Shown: positions 29,525 to 40,302, counted from the first letter of the stretch. The stretch: DNA of 48,132 nucleotides from Parachitinimonas caeni (GCF_030129945.1 NZ_JARRAF010000036.1:1-48132), one strand, 5' to 3'. Notes: generated from the letters alone by a model not told the origin. Translations and numbers: made by a program.

Positions 29525-29899
29525 ATGCCAACGATTAACCAGCTCGTACGCAAAGGGCGTGTTGCTGCGCAGGCGAAAAGCAAGGTGCCAGCACTGGAAG
29601 CATGTCCTCAGAAGCGTGGTGTATGTACGCGTGTGTATACCACCACCCCTAAGAAGCCTAACTCTGCGCTCCGTAAGGTGTGCAAGGTTCGCCTGACCAA
29701 TGGTTTTGAAGTGATCTCATACATTGGCGGTGAAGGTCATAATCTACAAGAGCACTCCGTGGTGCTGATCCGTGGCGGTCGTGTTAAGGACTTGCCAGGT
29801 GTTCGCTACCACACAGTTCGTGGTTCTCTGGATACGGCGGGTGTTAAGGATCGTAAGCAAGCTCGTTCTAAGTATGGTTCGAAGCGGCCTAAGTCTTAA
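29525..29899 (+). CDS. rpsL: 30S ribosomal protein S12
   Basis: S12 lies at the decoding centre and controls accuracy. The product is 124 residues, with [12 protein letters not shown] at the start and the streptomycin loop [14 protein letters not shown]. Lys43 is the wild-type, sensitive residue, and the second drug-related loop is [19 protein letters not shown] at 29514-29519 precedes the ATG. First gene of the str operon. Confidence 0.98.
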   Translation: MPTINQLVRKGRVAAQAKSKVPALEACPQKRGVCTRVYTTTPKKPNSALRKVCKVRLTNGFEVISYIGGEGHNLQEHSVVLIRGGRVKDLPGVRYHTVRGSLDTAGVKDRKQARSKYGSKRPKS

Positions 29900-29936
29900 G
29901 CTTGCCGTTTAGTGGGCAGGAGACTGTCTAGTAAGC

Positions 29937-29976
29937 GGTCATCGTGATGGATGACCTTGAGTTGAATGAGACTCAG
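29937..29976 (+). promoter_or_regulatory. Structured rpsL-rpsG spacer
   Basis: The 108-base gap holds GGTCATC/GATGACC (29937-29956), followed by TTGAGT paired with ACTCAG. In E. coli the S12-S7 gap is the binding site for the repressor protein S7, and this is the positional equivalent. The base pattern was not compared with a model. Confidence 0.4.
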
Positions 29977-30007
29977 CTGAATAACTTATTAATTGTTAGG
30001 GTAGAAA

Positions 30008-30478
30008 ATGCCAAGACGTAGAGAAGTCCCCAAGCGGGAAGTGTTGCCAGATCCGAAGTTTGGTAGCGAAGAGCTGTCCAAATTTATGAATGTTGTAATG
30101 CAAGATGGCAAGAAGTCGGTTGCTGAACGCATTGTGTATGGCGCACTGGAAATTATTGGCAAGAAGAGCGGGAAGGTTCCGCTTGAGGTTTTTTCTCAGG
30201 CTTTGGCAAATGTAAAACCAGTTGTTGAAGTAAAGAGTCGCCGTGTTGGCGGTGCTAACTACCAAGTGCCTGTTGAGGTGCGTCCGTCGCGTCGTATGGC
30301 ATTGGCGATGCGCTGGTTGCGCGAGGCGGCACGAAAGCGTGGAGAGAAGTCAATGGGTCAGCGTTTGGCAGGGGAGTTGCTGGATGCGGCTGAGGGTCGT
30401 GGCGGTGCAATGAAGAAGCGTGATGAGGTTCATCGTATGGCGGAGGCTAATAAGGCTTTCTCGCACTATCGCTTCTAA
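30008..30478 (+). CDS. rpsG: 30S ribosomal protein S7
   Basis: S7 starts assembly of the 30S head and contacts the exit-site tRNA. The product is 156 residues and begins [16 protein letters not shown]. The hairpin and helices are seen in [19 protein letters not shown] and [17 protein letters not shown], and the C-terminal helix carries [17 protein letters not shown]7 is the usual translational regulator of this operon. Confidence 0.98.
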   Translation: MPRRREVPKREVLPDPKFGSEELSKFMNVVMQDGKKSVAERIVYGALEIIGKKSGKVPLEVFSQALANVKPVVEVKSRRVGGANYQVPVEVRPSRRMALAMRWLREAARKRGEKSMGQRLAGELLDAAEGRGGAMKKRDEVHRMAEANKAFSHYRF

Positions 30479-30524
30479 TCAGATTGTATTTTCGACTTGA
30501 GTTGTTCTTTAAAAGGTACATGCT

Positions 30525-32621
30525 GTGGCACGCAAGACACCCATTGAGCGCTATCGGAATATCGGTATTAGCGCACACATTGACGCCGGTAAGACTACTA
30601 CCACCGAGCGTATTCTTTTCTATACCGGTGTCAATCATAAGATTGGCGAAGTTCATGATGGCGCGGCTACCATGGACTGGATGGAGCAAGAGCAAGAGCG
30701 CGGAATTACAATTACTTCTGCTGCTACGACTACCTTTTGGAAAGGTATGGGGATGCAGTTCCCCGAGCACCGTATCAATATTATTGATACCCCTGGTCAC
30801 GTAGATTTTACGATTGAAGTTGAACGATCCATGCGCGTGCTTGACGGTGCTTGTATGGTTTATTGTGCGGTTGGTGGAGTTCAGCCTCAGTCGGAAACTG
30901 TTTGGCGTCAAGCCAATAAGTATCGCGTACCTCGCTTGGCGTTTGTTAATAAGATGGATCGCCAGGGCGCCAACTTTTTCCGCGTTGTTGAGCAAATGCG
31001 AATTCGCTTGAAGGCGAATCCAGTCCCTATTGTTATTCCTATCGGCGCTGAAGATACTTTTGGTGGTGTAATCGACTTGCTAAAAATGCAGGCGATTTTC
31101 TGGGATGAAGCTTCGCAAGGGATGAAGTTTGAATATCGTGATATTCCTGAAGAGTTGAAGGGATTGGCTCAGGAATGGCGCGAAAAGATGGTTGAAGCTG
31201 CTGCAGAAGCTAACGAGGACTTGATGAATAAGTACCTCGAAACGGGTGAGCTGGCTGAAGATGAGATTGTGGCTGCATTGCGTCAGCGTACAATTGCGTG
31301 CGAGATTCAACCAATGCTGTGTGGTACGGCCTTTAAGAATAAAGGTGTTCAGCGAATGCTGGATGCTGTTATTGAGCTGTTGCCATCTCCTGTTGATATT
31401 CCCCCAGTAAAGGGTACCAACGAGAAAGGGGAAGAGGAGGTTAGAGAGGCTTCTGATGAGGCGGCATTCTCAGCATTGGCGTTCAAGTTGATGAATGACC
31501 CGTATGTGGGACAGCTTACCTTCTTCCGCGTTTATTCTGGCGTTGTGAACTCCGGTGATTCAGTTGTTAACTCTGTTAAGGGGAAGAAGGAGCGCATCGG
31601 GCGTATTGTTCAGATGCACGCTAACAACCGCGAGGAAATAGAGGAAGTTCGGGCTGGTGATATCGCCGCGGCTATCGGCTTGAAAGAGGTTACGACGGGA
31701 GAAACGCTGTGCTCCCCTGATAAAGTAATTGTTCTTGAGAGGATGGAATTTCCGGATCCGGTTATTCACGTGGCTGTTGAGCCAAAGACGAAGGCTGATC
31801 AGGAAAAAATGGGTGTTGCGCTCAATCGGCTGGCTAAAGAAGATCCTTCTTTCCGTGTTCGCACGGATGAGGAATCTGGTCAAACTATTATCTCTGGCAT
31901 GGGTGAGTTGCATCTGGAGATTATTGTTGATCGTATGCGTCGTGAGTTTGGTGTTGAAGCCAATGTTGGTGCTCCTCAAGTTGCATATCGTGAGACCATT
32001 ACCAAAATTGCCAAAGATATCGAAGGTAAGCATGTTAAGCAGTCTGGTGGCAAGGGGCAGTATGGCCATGCTGTGATTACTGTTGAGCCTTCTGGTGAGG
32101 GTAAAGGGTATCATTTCTTTGATGAGATCAAAGGCGGCGTTATTCCTAGAGAATTTATCCCGTCTGTTGATAAGGGTATTCAGGATACTCTGAAGGCCGG
32201 TATTTTGGCTGGCTTCCCTGTTGTTGATGTGACGGTTCGTTTGACGTTTGGCTCTTATCATGATGTTGATTCGTCACAAATTGCGTTCGAATTGGCTGGG
32301 TCGATGGCATTTAAAGAGGCTATGCGTCGGGCGGGGGCTGTAATTCTTGAGCCAATGATGGCGGTAGAGGTTGAAACGCCAGAGGAGTACATGGGCGATA
32401 TTATGGGCGATCTTTCCTCTCGTCGCGGTATTGTGCAGGGGATGGATGACAATCCGGCTGGCGGAAAAATGATTAAAGCGGAAGTGCCTCTGTCTGAGAT
32501 GTTTGGCTATTCGACGACACTTCGCTCTATGTCGCAGGGGCGTGCAACTTACTCTATGGAATTCAAGCATTATGCTGAAGCTCCAAAAAACGTTGCTGAT
32601 GCGATCATTAATAAGAAGTAA
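30525..32621 (+). CDS. fusA: Elongation factor G
   Basis: EF-G drives translocation and, with RRF, ribosome recycling. The product is 698 residues. GTPase motifs are AHIDAGKT (17-24), DTPGHVDF and NKMDRQGA, followed by the five-domain layout. Domain IV includes [13 protein letters not shown] and domain [17 protein letters not shown]. The start is GTG 30525, eight bases after AAAAGG. A nearby ATG at 30520 is in another frame. tuf follows after 43 bases, in the universal str order. Confidence 0.98.
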   Translation: MARKTPIERYRNIGISAHIDAGKTTTTERILFYTGVNHKIGEVHDGAATMDWMEQEQERGITITSAATTTFWKGMGMQFPEHRINIIDTPGHVDFTIEVERSMRVLDGACMVYCAVGGVQPQSETVWRQANKYRVPRLAFVNKMDRQGANFFRVVEQMRIRLKANPVPIVIPIGAEDTFGGVIDLLKMQAIFWDEASQGMKFEYRDIPEELKGLAQEWREKMVEAAAEANEDLMNKYLETGELAEDEIVAALRQRTIACEIQPMLCGTAFKNKGVQRMLDAVIELLPSPVDIPPVKGTNEKGEEEVREASDEAAFSALAFKLMNDPYVGQLTFFRVYSGVVNSGDSVVNSVKGKKERIGRIVQMHANNREEIEEVRAGDIAAAIGLKEVTTGETLCSPDKVIVLERMEFPDPVIHVAVEPKTKADQEKMGVALNRLAKEDPSFRVRTDEESGQTIISGMGELHLEIIVDRMRREFGVEANVGAPQVAYRETITKIAKDIEGKHVKQSGGKGQYGHAVITVEPSGEGKGYHFFDEIKGGVIPREFIPSVDKGIQDTLKAGILAGFPVVDVTVRLTFGSYHDVDSSQIAFELAGSMAFKEAMRRAGAVILEPMMAVEVETPEEYMGDIMGDLSSRRGIVQGMDDNPAGGKMIKAEVPLSEMFGYSTTLRSMSQGRATYSMEFKHYAEAPKNVADAIINKK

Positions 32622-32664
32622 GCAATTTTTCGGTTTTGTGAAGAATTTTTAAGGATTTTGAAAA

Positions 32665-33855
32665 ATGGCAAAAGAGAAGTTTGAGCGGACGAAGCCGCAT
32701 GTGAACGTAGGGACTATTGGTCACGTAGATCATGGAAAGACCACGTTGACCGCAGCGATTACAACCATCTTGTCACGCAAGTTTGGCGGTATTGCAAAAG
32801 CTTACGATCAAATTGATAGTGCTCCGGAAGAAAAGGCGCGTGGTATTACGATTAATACCGCGCACGTTGAGTATGAGACTGAGAATCGCCACTATGCTCA
32901 CGTAGATTGCCCTGGCCATGCTGATTATGTGAAGAACATGATTACGGGTGCGGCCCAGATGGATGGTGCGATTTTGGTTGTGTCGGCTGCTGATGGTCCG
33001 ATGCCTCAGACTCGGGAGCATATTCTGTTGGCTCGCCAGGTGGGTGTTCCTTATATCATCGTGTTCATGAATAAGTGTGACATGGTTGATGATGCTGAGC
33101 TGCTTGAACTGGTTGAGATGGAAGTTCGTGAGCTTCTTTCGAAGTATGATTTCCCTGGTGATGACATTCCTATCATCAAGGGTTCTGCGCTGAAGGCTTT
33201 GGAAGGTGATCAGTCTGAGGTGGGTGAGCCGGCAATTTTCCGTTTGGCAGAAGCGCTGGATACTTACATTCCTCAGCCTGAGCGAGCCGTAGATGGCGCT
33301 TTCCTGATGCCGGTTGAGGATGTGTTCTCGATTTCCGGTCGGGGTACGGTTGTGACTGGCCGTGTTGAGCGCGGTATTGTTAAGGTTGGCGAAGAAATTG
33401 AAATTGTTGGCATTCGCGCCACCCAAAAGACGACTTGTACTGGTGTGGAGATGTTCCGCAAGTTGTTGGATCAGGGTCAGGCGGGTGACAATATTGGTGC
33501 CTTGCTTCGCGGTACTAAACGTGAAGATGTTGAGCGTGGTCAAGTATTGGCGAAGCCGGGTAGTATCACTCCGCACACGAAGTTTGCTGCAGAAGTCTAT
33601 GTTTTGAGCAAAGATGAAGGAGGCCGTCATACCCCGTTCTTTAATGGGTATCGCCCTCAGTTCTACTTCCGCACGACCGATGTTACTGGATCGGTTGAAT
33701 TGCCTGCAGGTACGGAGATGGTCATGCCGGGTGACAACGTTGCGATTACTGTGTCGTTGATTGCTCCGATTGCGATGGAGCAAGGTTTGCGGTTTGCTAT
33801 TCGTGAAGGTGGCCGTACTGTTGGTGCGGGCGTTGTGTCGAAAGTGTTGGAATAA
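32665..33855 (+). CDS. tufB: Elongation factor Tu, second copy
   Basis: Protein identical to the first copy at 16111, 396 residues, with the same GTPase motifs. At DNA level the only difference I see over 1191 bases is the silent base at 33819 (T here, C in the other copy), while the flanks diverge at once outside the coding sequence. That pattern points to recent gene conversion. It is the last gene of the classical str operon, and rpsJ begins only 14 bases after its stop, so the S10 operon is joined to it. The A/B label is arbitrary. Confidence 0.98.
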   Translation: MAKEKFERTKPHVNVGTIGHVDHGKTTLTAAITTILSRKFGGIAKAYDQIDSAPEEKARGITINTAHVEYETENRHYAHVDCPGHADYVKNMITGAAQMDGAILVVSAADGPMPQTREHILLARQVGVPYIIVFMNKCDMVDDAELLELVEMEVRELLSKYDFPGDDIPIIKGSALKALEGDQSEVGEPAIFRLAEALDTYIPQPERAVDGAFLMPVEDVFSISGRGTVVTGRVERGIVKVGEEIEIVGIRATQKTTCTGVEMFRKLLDQGQAGDNIGALLRGTKREDVERGQVLAKPGSITPHTKFAAEVYVLSKDEGGRHTPFFNGYRPQFYFRTTDVTGSVELPAGTEMVMPGDNVAITVSLIAPIAMEQGLRFAIREGGRTVGAGVVSKVLE

Positions 33856-33869
33856 CCGGGGATATTTAA

Positions 33870-34181
33870 ATGCAGAATCAGAAAATTCGCATCCGGCTAA
33901 AGGCTTTCGACTATAGTCTGATTGATCGTTCCGCGCAGGAGATTGTTGATACCGCGAAGCGTACTGGTGCGGTGGTAAAAGGCCCTGTTCCGTTGCCAAC
34001 GAAAATTGAGCGATTTGACGTGTTGAGGTCCCCTCACGTGAATAAGACCTCTCGTGATCAGTTGGAGATTCGTACTCATCTGCGTTTGATGGATATTGTT
34101 GACCCAACAGACAAGACGGTTGATGCTTTGATGAAATTAGATCTGCCTGCAGGGGTTGATGTTGAAATCAAGTTGCAGTAA
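33870..34181 (+). CDS. rpsJ: 30S ribosomal protein S10 (NusE)
   Basis: S10 is part of the 30S head and, as NusE, links NusG to transcription antitermination. The product is 103 residues: [18 protein letters not shown] at the start, then [22 protein letters not shown], the loop that in the free protein contacts NusB and NusG. It follows tuf by 14 bases. An intrinsic-terminator-like hairpin lies after it, before rplC. Confidence 0.98.
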   Translation: MQNQKIRIRLKAFDYSLIDRSAQEIVDTAKRTGAVVKGPVPLPTKIERFDVLRSPHVNKTSRDQLEIRTHLRLMDIVDPTDKTVDALMKLDLPAGVDVEIKLQ

Positions 34182-34206
34182 GTGATTGAAATGAGGTAAT
34201 ATAATG

Positions 34207-34237
34207 GGCCCGCTATCCTGCGGGCCTGTTATTTTTT
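34207..34237 (+). terminator. Terminator-like hairpin between rpsJ and rplC
   Basis: The stem GGCCCGC/GCGGGCC (7 bp, loop TATCCT) is followed by TGTTATTTTTT. A second dyad, GCCGGC with GCCGGT-type arms, follows to 34257. It sits inside the S10 operon, so it should be a partial terminator or attenuator, not a full stop. In E. coli the L4-controlled attenuator lies before rpsJ; here the structure is after it. Confidence 0.75.
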
Positions 34238-34277
34238 GCCGGCCAATCGTAGCCGGTCCTTGTAAAAGGGAAAAGAA

Positions 34278-34922
34278 ATGAGCTTAGGACTTGTCGGTCG
34301 TAAGGTCGGCATGACTCGCATTTTCTCTGAGGATGGTGCATCCATTCCAGTGACTGTGCTTGACATGTCGTTTAATCGAGTAACTCAAATAAAGACTGTG
34401 GATGTTGATGGCTATTCTGCAGTTCAAATTGCATTTGGGTTGAAGAAGGCAAATAAGGTTACGCGCGCGCTTGCTGGTCATTACAGTAAAGCCGGCGTAG
34501 AGGCTGGTCGCGGTTTGAAGGAGTTTTCTGTTTCATCAGAAGCTCTGTCGAATTTGTCAGTTGGTACGGCTATTGGTGTTGAGCGATTCTCGATCGGTCA
34601 ATTGGTCGATGTTACCGGGACTAGCCAGGGCAAGGGGTTCTCCGGTGTGATCAAGAGGCATAATTTCGCCTCAAATCGCGCGTCCCACGGTAATTCCGTG
34701 TCGCACAATAAGCCAGGCTCCATTGGTCAGGCTCAAGATCCTGGTCGGGTTTTTCCTGGTAAGCGAATGGCGGGTCAGTACGGAAATGTAAAGCGTACTG
34801 TACAGTGTCTTGAAGTGGTTCGTGTTGATGTGGAACGGGGTTTGTTGCTGGTTAAAGGTGCTGTGCCAGGAGCAAAAGGTAATGACGTGGTAGTGCGCCC
34901 AAGCGTAAAGGCAGGTGTGTAA
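34278..34922 (+). CDS. rplC: 50S ribosomal protein L3
   Basis: L3 reaches toward the peptidyl transferase centre. The product is 214 residues, beginning [20 protein letters not shown]. The central extension has [17 protein letters not shown], then [20 protein letters not shown] near residue 150, the site methylated on glutamine in many bacteria. AAGGGAAAAG lies upstream of the ATG. Its TAA overlaps the rplD ATG by one base. Confidence 0.98.
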   Translation: MSLGLVGRKVGMTRIFSEDGASIPVTVLDMSFNRVTQIKTVDVDGYSAVQIAFGLKKANKVTRALAGHYSKAGVEAGRGLKEFSVSSEALSNLSVGTAIGVERFSIGQLVDVTGTSQGKGFSGVIKRHNFASNRASHGNSVSHNKPGSIGQAQDPGRVFPGKRMAGQYGNVKRTVQCLEVVRVDVERGLLLVKGAVPGAKGNDVVVRPSVKAGV

Positions 34923-35539
34923 TGGAGTTAATACTTGTTGGAGCGCAAGGTAAGGGTGTCGTTCAAGGGTCTGATGCACTTTTTGCGCGTGACTATAACG
35001 AGGCTCTGGTTCATCAGGTTGTTACCGCATATTTGGCAAATGCCCGCAGCGGAAATCGTGCGCAAAAGGGTAGAAGTGAAGTTTCAAAGTCGACGCGTAA
35101 GCCTTGGAAGCAGAAGGGGACTGGACGCGCTCGGGCTGGTATGGCTTCTAGTCCTTTGTGGCGGGGGGGTGGGAAGATTTTCCCTAATTCGCCTGAAGAA
35201 AATTTTAGCCACAAGCTAAATCGTAAGATGTATCGTGCAGGTCTTGCAACCATATTGTCTCAACTGGTTCGTCAAGGGCGATTGATGGTGGTAGAGACTT
35301 TCGAATTGGAAAGCCCAAAGACCAAGCTGTTTGCTGAGAGGTTGCAGTCTTTTGGTGTTGAGCAGCATGTTTTGCTGATTACCGACAATCTTGATGAGAA
35401 TCTATATTTGTCGTCACGCAATCTTCCGAATGTGCTGGTATTAGAGCCGGCTCAGGCAGACCCGGTTAGCTTGGTGCGGTATCGGAATGTTGTCCTGACT
35501 AGAGATGCGCTCAAGAAGTTTGAGGAGATGTTGGGATGA
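34922..35539 (+). CDS. rplD: 50S ribosomal protein L4
   Basis: L4 lines the peptide exit tunnel and, in enterobacteria, represses the S10 operon. The product is 205 residues. The tunnel extension is the basic stretch [18 protein letters not shown], followed by [13 protein letters not shown]. The C-terminal part ([19 protein letters not shown]) is the globular surface domain. Start and stop overlap the neighbours (TAATG with rplC, ATGA with rplW). Confidence 0.98.
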   Translation: MELILVGAQGKGVVQGSDALFARDYNEALVHQVVTAYLANARSGNRAQKGRSEVSKSTRKPWKQKGTGRARAGMASSPLWRGGGKIFPNSPEENFSHKLNRKMYRAGLATILSQLVRQGRLMVVETFELESPKTKLFAERLQSFGVEQHVLLITDNLDENLYLSSRNLPNVLVLEPAQADPVSLVRYRNVVLTRDALKKFEEMLG

Positions 35540-35841
35540 ATGCGCTGAATCAAGAGAGATTGCTACAGGTGCTGTTGGCTCCAATCGTATCTGAAAAGAG
35601 TACACTGGTTGCTGATCGGAATGAGCAGGTGGTGTTTCGTGTAGCAAGCGATGCCACAAAAATTGAAGTGAAAGCTGCGGTTGAATTGTTGTTCAAGGTC
35701 AAAGTCGATGCGGTGCAGATCAGCAATGTGAAGGCGAAGCAAAAGCGCTTCGGTCGTACGCAAGGCTGGCGTAAGGGTTGGAAGAAGGCTTATGTTTGCC
35801 TGATGCCAGGTCAGCAGATCGATTTTTCTGCAGCTGAGTGA
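35536..35841 (+). CDS. rplW: 50S ribosomal protein L23
   Basis: L23 sits at the tunnel exit and is a docking site for trigger factor and SRP. The product is 101 residues and contains [34 protein letters not shown] and the basic loop [20 protein letters not shown]. It overlaps rplD by four bases. Confidence 0.97.
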   Translation: MNALNQERLLQVLLAPIVSEKSTLVADRNEQVVFRVASDATKIEVKAAVELLFKVKVDAVQISNVKAKQKRFGRTQGWRKGWKKAYVCLMPGQQIDFSAAE

Positions 35842-35852
35842 GGAGACTTGCA

Positions 35853-36686
35853 ATGGCACTGGTAAAAGTAAAGCCTACATCGCCCGGGCGCAGGGCGGTA
35901 GTAAAAGTTGTCAATCGTGATTTGCACAGAGGTGCTCCTTATGCGCCTTTGCTAGAGGTTCAGAAGCGTAACGCTGGCCGTAATAATCGCGGTGTTATTA
36001 CTGTAAGGCATCAGGGTGGCGGGCATAAACAGCACTATCGTATTGTGGATTTTAAACGCAATAAGGATGGTATTCCGGCTACTGTTGAGCGTATCGAGTA
36101 TGACCCAAATAGGACTGCGCATATTGCTCTGTTATGTTATGCAGATGGTGAGCGGCGGTACGTATTGGCATCAAAGGGGATGAAAGCAGGCTCAATATTA
36201 TTTAATGGTCCTGAAGCGCCCATTAAGCCTGGCAATACCTTGCCTCTTAGGAATATTCCGGTCGGTACGACAATCCACTGTGTTGAGATGTTACCGGGTA
36301 AGGGTGGTCAGATCGCTAGATCGGCGGGCACTTCCGTCCAGCTGTTAGCGCGAGAAGGAATCTATGCGCAGTTAAGGTTGCGTTCGGGTGAGATCCGGAG
36401 GGTTCATGTCGATTGCAGAGCCACAATCGGTGAGGTAGGTAACGAAGAGAATAACTTACGTTCGATCGGCAAAGCGGGAGCTCAGCGATGGCGTGGTATT
36501 CGTCCTACGGTGCGTGGTGTTGCAATGAATCCTATTGATCACCCGCATGGTGGTGGTGAAGGTAAGACTGCGGCGGGTCGCGATCCCGTCAGTCCATGGG
36601 GTACTCCTACTAAGGGATATCGGACCCGTCGTAACAAGCGGACTGGTGGCATGATTGTTCGTCGCCGTTACTCAAGCAAAGGATAA
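35853..36686 (+). CDS. rplB: 50S ribosomal protein L2
   Basis: L2 is one of the most conserved ribosomal proteins and is needed for subunit joining and peptidyl transfer. The product is 277 residues: [19 protein letters not shown] at the start, [17 protein letters not shown], and the C-terminal catalytic-region motif [18 protein letters not shown] 35853 is used, with GAGGAG (35840-35845) seven bases before; an in-frame GTG at 35838 overlaps that ribosome-binding site. Confidence 0.98.
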   Translation: MALVKVKPTSPGRRAVVKVVNRDLHRGAPYAPLLEVQKRNAGRNNRGVITVRHQGGGHKQHYRIVDFKRNKDGIPATVERIEYDPNRTAHIALLCYADGERRYVLASKGMKAGSILFNGPEAPIKPGNTLPLRNIPVGTTIHCVEMLPGKGGQIARSAGTSVQLLAREGIYAQLRLRSGEIRRVHVDCRATIGEVGNEENNLRSIGKAGAQRWRGIRPTVRGVAMNPIDHPHGGGEGKTAAGRDPVSPWGTPTKGYRTRRNKRTGGMIVRRRYSSKG

Positions 36687-36692
36687 TTGAGC

Positions 36693-36968
36693 ATGGGTCG
36701 TTCTACTAAAAAGGGACCATTTGTAGACGGTCATCTGCTGAAGAAGGTAGATGCGGTTAAGGCAAATAATGATAAGAGGCCAATTAAGACGTGGTCTCGT
36801 AGGTCTACTATTCTTCCAGATTTCGTTGGTTTGACCATTGCGGTTCATAATGGTAGGCAGCACGTTCCTGTCTACGTTAACGAAAATATGGTCGGGCACA
36901 AACTCGGCGAATTTGCTCTGACTCGCACCTTTAAGGGTCATGCCGCTGATAAGAAGGCTAAAAAGTAA
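36693..36968 (+). CDS. rpsS: 30S ribosomal protein S19
   Basis: S19 is in the 30S head, near the A-site tRNA. The product is 91 residues: [19 protein letters not shown] at the start, [19 protein letters not shown] in the middle and [16 protein letters not shown] near the end. ATG 36693 is chosen; TTG 36687, two codons upstream, lies too close to AAGGA (36679-36683). Confidence 0.97.
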   Translation: MGRSTKKGPFVDGHLLKKVDAVKANNDKRPIKTWSRRSTILPDFVGLTIAVHNGRQHVPVYVNENMVGHKLGEFALTRTFKGHAADKKAKK

Positions 36969-36977
36969 GGTGATACC

Positions 36978-37307
36978 ATGCAAGTATCTGCAGTATTGAG
37001 CGGCGCGCGCTTATCCGCGCAGAAGGCACGGCTGGTAGCTGATCTGGTTCGTGGCCTACAGGTTGAACAGGCGTTAAATATTCTTACCTTTTCCCCCAAG
37101 AAAGGTGCGGTATTGATCAAGAAGCTACTTGAGTCAGCTATTGCAAATGCAGAGCATAACGAAGGTGCCGACATTGATTCTCTTAGGATTACAACCATTT
37201 ACGTTGACAAGGGTGCGAGTCTGAAGCGTTTCGCCGCTAGGGCGAAGGGGCGTGGAAATCGCATTGAAAAACAGACTTGTCATATCAAGTTGACGGTTGG
37301 GGATTGA
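36978..37307 (+). CDS. rplV: 50S ribosomal protein L22
   Basis: L22 has a long beta-hairpin in the exit tunnel. The product is 109 residues, with [16 protein letters not shown], then [15 protein letters not shown], and the hairpin with [18 protein letters not shown]. This is the loop where macrolide-resistance changes occur in other species. It follows rpsS by 9 bases. Confidence 0.97.
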   Translation: MQVSAVLSGARLSAQKARLVADLVRGLQVEQALNILTFSPKKGAVLIKKLLESAIANAEHNEGADIDSLRITTIYVDKGASLKRFAARAKGRGNRIEKQTCHIKLTVGD

Positions 37308-37316
37308 GAGGACGCT

Positions 37317-38021
37317 ATGGGTCAGAAAATACATCCTACGGGATTTAGGCTTGCGGTAACTAAGAATTGGTCCTCGAAATGGTATGCCAGCAGTAAGAAA
37401 TTCGCTGGTATGTTGAATGAGGATATTAAAGTTCGTGACTTCTTAAAGAAGAAGTTGTCTCATGCGGCTGTTAGTAAGATTGTTATCGAGCGGCCGGCTA
37501 AAAATGCTCGCATCACAATTTTTTCTGCACGACCTGGTGTTGTGATTGGAAAAAAAGGTGAGGATATCGAGGTACTGAAGGGGCAGCTGCAGAAGCTGAT
37601 GGGTGTTCCTGTTCATATCAATATTGAAGAGGTTCGTAAACCGGAGATAGATGCCCAGATCATTGCTGATGGAATTGCTTCTCAGCTTGAAAAGCGCGTC
37701 ATGTTCAGACGTGCAATGAAGCGTGCGATGCAGAATGCAATGCGTCTTGGTGCTCAAGGTATCAAGATTATGAGTTCGGGTCGATTAAATGGAATTGAGA
37801 TTGCTCGAACAGAATGGTATCGCGAAGGTCGTGTGCCTCTGCATACGCTACGGGCTGATATTGATTATGCGGTATCTGAGGCAAAAACGACGTATGGCAT
37901 CATCGGTATAAAGGTTTGGGTTTATAAAGGTGAGGTAAAAGGCGGCGTTGAAGTAGCTGTCCCTCAGGTCGAAACAGAGAAGAAGTCCAGAAGAGGGGGG
38001 CGAAATGCTTCAGCCAACTAG
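37317..38021 (+). CDS. rpsC: 30S ribosomal protein S3
   Basis: S3 lines the mRNA entry site and helps unwind mRNA. The product is 234 residues. It begins [18 protein letters not shown]. The KH domain carries [17 protein letters not shown], the C-terminal domain [16 protein letters not shown]-like sequence ([20 protein letters not shown]) and a basic tail. Its last 17 bases overlap the start of rplP in another frame, an overlap common in this operon. Confidence 0.97.
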   Translation: MGQKIHPTGFRLAVTKNWSSKWYASSKKFAGMLNEDIKVRDFLKKKLSHAAVSKIVIERPAKNARITIFSARPGVVIGKKGEDIEVLKGQLQKLMGVPVHINIEEVRKPEIDAQIIADGIASQLEKRVMFRRAMKRAMQNAMRLGAQGIKIMSSGRLNGIEIARTEWYREGRVPLHTLRADIDYAVSEAKTTYGIIGIKVWVYKGEVKGGVEVAVPQVETEKKSRRGGRNASAN

Positions 38022-38421
38022 ACTGAAATATCGTAAGCATCAAAAAGGCCGTAATACTGGTATCGCTACTCGCGGCAACAAAGTGAGTTTTGGTGAGTGG
38101 GGTCTCAAGGCTATCGGGCGTGGAAGGTTGACGGCCCGCCAGATCGAAGCTGCGCGACGCGCGATGACCCGGCATATTAAACGTGGCGGACGCGTATGGA
38201 TTCGCGTGTTTCCGGATAAGCCCATCTCTTCTAAGCCTGCCGAAGTTCGGATGGGTAATGGCAAGGGTAGTCCGGAATACTATGTTGCAGAGATTCAGCC
38301 GGGCAAGGTTCTTTACGAGATGGATGGTGTTGGCGAAGAGTTGGCTAGAGAGGCGTTTCGCTTGGCAGCAGCTAAGTTGCCTATTGCGACAACCTTTGTT
38401 ACCCGTCATGTGGGGCAGTAA
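38005..38421 (+). CDS. rplP: 50S ribosomal protein L16
   Basis: L16 binds near the A site and helps place tRNA. The product is 138 residues: [39 protein letters not shown], and [19 protein letters not shown]. The start overlaps rpsC by 17 bases, and the stop is followed at once by the rpmC ATG. Confidence 0.98.
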   Translation: MLQPTRLKYRKHQKGRNTGIATRGNKVSFGEWGLKAIGRGRLTARQIEAARRAMTRHIKRGGRVWIRVFPDKPISSKPAEVRMGNGKGSPEYYVAEIQPGKVLYEMDGVGEELAREAFRLAAAKLPIATTFVTRHVGQ

Positions 38422-38613
38422 ATGAAAGCAAGTGAATTGAGAACAAAGTCTGTTGATGAGCTTGGAGTTGAGCTGACCGCGTTACTGAAAGCTCAGTTCG
38501 GGCTTCGAATGCAACTTGCTACCCAGCAGTTATCGAAAACCAGTGAGTTAAAGCGTGTTCGTAGGCAGATTGCGACTGTGCGTACCTTATTGGCTGAGAA
38601 GGTGGCGAAATGA
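38422..38613 (+). CDS. rpmC: 50S ribosomal protein L29
   Basis: A small two-helix protein at the tunnel exit near L23. The product is 63 residues: [19 protein letters not shown], then [20 protein letters not shown]. It starts directly after the rplP stop and overlaps rpsQ by four bases (ATGA). Confidence 0.96.
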   Translation: MKASELRTKSVDELGVELTALLKAQFGLRMQLATQQLSKTSELKRVRRQIATVRTLLAEKVAK

Positions 38614-38876
38614 AGACAGAAGCGAAGTTGAAGCGGTGCCTCACGGGTAAGGTTGTGAGTGACAAGATGGATAAGACCGTAACTGTTCTAGTGGAGAGAA
38701 AGGTCAAGCATCCTCTTTACGGGAAGATTATCCGGTTGTCTAAGAAATACCATGCCCATGATGAGAGTAATCAGTACCGCGAAGGCGATTTGGTGATCAT
38801 TGAGGAGACGAGGCCTCTGTCACGCACTAAGACTTGGGTTGTTACTGGCTTGGTTGAAAAGGCTCGGAGCGAGTAA
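38610..38876 (+). CDS. rpsQ: 30S ribosomal protein S17
   Basis: An OB-fold protein of the 30S body. The product is 88 residues: [52 protein letters not shown] and the terminal helix region. It is the last gene before a 171-base gap, so it probably ends the S10 unit, in the arrangement seen in other proteobacteria. Confidence 0.97.
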   Translation: MKTEAKLKRCLTGKVVSDKMDKTVTVLVERKVKHPLYGKIIRLSKKYHAHDESNQYREGDLVIIEETRPLSRTKTWVVTGLVEKARSE

Positions 38877-38904
38877 GGGCTCTCTAGTCCGAACAGTGAG
38901 CTAG

Positions 38905-38937
38905 TTGCAAGGGGCATTGTACTTATGTATAATGCCC
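38905..38937 (+). promoter_or_regulatory. Promoter overlapping a hairpin before rplN
   Basis: The -35-like box TTGCAA (38905-38910), a 17-base spacer and consensus TATAAT (38928-38933) form a good sigma70 promoter for the spc operon. The same bases fold as an 11-bp hairpin (GGGCATTGTAC at 38912-38922, GTATAATGCCC at 38927-38937, loop TTAT, one G-U pair), followed by TTCTTTG. The hairpin could end S10 transcripts coming from upstream while the DNA restarts transcription. Confidence 0.7.
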
Positions 38938-39047
38938 TTCTTTGCGTGTTCTCGCAGAGTTCGTTCCCTTTGCAGGGTCCAAAACTGCCCACTGTTTGTA
39001 GTTAGAGGCTGCATCGCAGCGTTGTGGATAAGTTGGAGATAAATTAA

Positions 39048-39416
39048 ATGATTCAAATGCAGTCAAGGCTTGAGGTCGCTGACAATACCGGTGCGCGTGT
39101 GGTTATGTGCATTAAAGTTTTGGGCGGATCTAAGCGTAGGTATGCGTCTGTTGGCGATGTGATCAAGGTTAGCATTAAGGATGCTTCTCCAAGAGGGCGC
39201 GTTAAAAAGGGCGATGTTTATAACGCTGTGGTTGTTCGTACGGCAAAAGGTGTTCGGCGACCTGATGGGGCGCTTATTAAGTTTGATAGCAATGCCGCGG
39301 TATTGTTGAATAATAAGCTGGAGCCAATAGGTACACGTATTTTTGGCCCTGTTACTCGCGAGCTTCGAACGGAGAAGTTCATGAAGATCGTGTCGTTAGC
39401 GCCAGAAGTACTGTAA
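39048..39416 (+). CDS. rplN: 50S ribosomal protein L14
   Basis: L14 forms an inter-subunit bridge and is the target of the RsfS silencing factor. The product is 122 residues: [19 protein letters not shown], then [20 protein letters not shown], and [18 protein letters not shown]. It is the first gene of the spc unit, preceded by the promoter at 38905 and a long untranslated leader. Confidence 0.98.
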   Translation: MIQMQSRLEVADNTGARVVMCIKVLGGSKRRYASVGDVIKVSIKDASPRGRVKKGDVYNAVVVRTAKGVRRPDGALIKFDSNAAVLLNNKLEPIGTRIFGPVTRELRTEKFMKIVSLAPEVL

Positions 39417-39426
39417 GGGGAATTCT

Positions 39427-39744
39427 GTGAATAAAATTCGTAAGGGCGACGAGATTGTCGTTATTTGCGGTAAGGATCGCGGTAAACGTGGTGTGGTTTT
39501 AAAGGTTTTTCCAACAGGGCAGGTTCTTGTTGATGGTGTAAATGTAGTAAAGAAACACCAAAAGCCTAATCCGCTTAAAGGTCAATCAGGTGGCTTGATA
39601 GAGAAAAGTATGCCGCTTGATGTTTCTAATGTCGCGATCTTCAATCCTGGTACGCAGAAAGCGGATCGCGTTGGATTTAAATTGCTTGCTGATGGCGGGA
39701 AGGTTCGCGTCTTCAAGTCAAACGGCGAAGTGGTTGGCGGCTGA
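39427..39744 (+). CDS. rplX: 50S ribosomal protein L24
   Basis: An early-assembling KOW-domain protein of the large subunit. The product is 105 residues: [35 protein letters not shown] and [17 protein letters not shown]. The start is GTG at 39427, preceded by AAGGGGAA (39415-39422), ten bases after rplN. Confidence 0.97.
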   Translation: MNKIRKGDEIVVICGKDRGKRGVVLKVFPTGQVLVDGVNVVKKHQKPNPLKGQSGGLIEKSMPLDVSNVAIFNPGTQKADRVGFKLLADGGKVRVFKSNGEVVGG

Positions 39745-39755
39745 GGGGTCTAGAG

Positions 39756-40295
39756 ATGGCGCGTTTGCAGCAATATTATAAAGAGACGGTTGCTCCTCAG
39801 TTGAAAGAGCAGTTTGGTTATTCTTCTGTCATGGAAGTGCCTCGAATCGAGAAAATTACCATTAATATGGGTGTCGGTGAGGCAGTAGCAGACAAGAAGG
39901 TCATGGAGCATGCTGTATCTGATATGCAAAAGATTGCAGGTCAGAAGCCTGTAGTGACTTTGTCGAAAAAATCTATCGCTGGCTTTAAGATTCGAGATAA
40001 TTATCCCGTTGGTTGCAAGGTTACTCTGCGCCGGGAGCGTATGTATGAGTTTTTGGATAGATTGATTACAATCGCTATGCCGCGAATCCGAGATTTTCGG
40101 GGTATTTCTGGTAAGGCGTTTGACGGCCGTGGTAATTACAATATGGGCGTTAAAGAGCAAATTATCTTTCCGGAAATTGAGTACGATAAAATCGATGCGT
40201 TGCGTGGTATGAATATTACTATTACAACGACAGCGAAGACGGATGAAGAAGCAAAGGCGTTGCTTGCTGCTTTTAAGTTCCCTTTCAAAGGTTGA
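39756..40295 (+). CDS. rplE: 50S ribosomal protein L5
   Basis: L5 binds 5S rRNA and contacts the P-site tRNA. The product is 179 residues: [53 protein letters not shown] and the C-terminal [19 protein letters not shown]. rpsN follows after 7 bases. Confidence 0.98.
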   Translation: MARLQQYYKETVAPQLKEQFGYSSVMEVPRIEKITINMGVGEAVADKKVMEHAVSDMQKIAGQKPVVTLSKKSIAGFKIRDNYPVGCKVTLRRERMYEFLDRLITIAMPRIRDFRGISGKAFDGRGNYNMGVKEQIIFPEIEYDKIDALRGMNITITTTAKTDEEAKALLAAFKFPFKG

Positions 40296-40302
40296 TGCGA
40301 TA

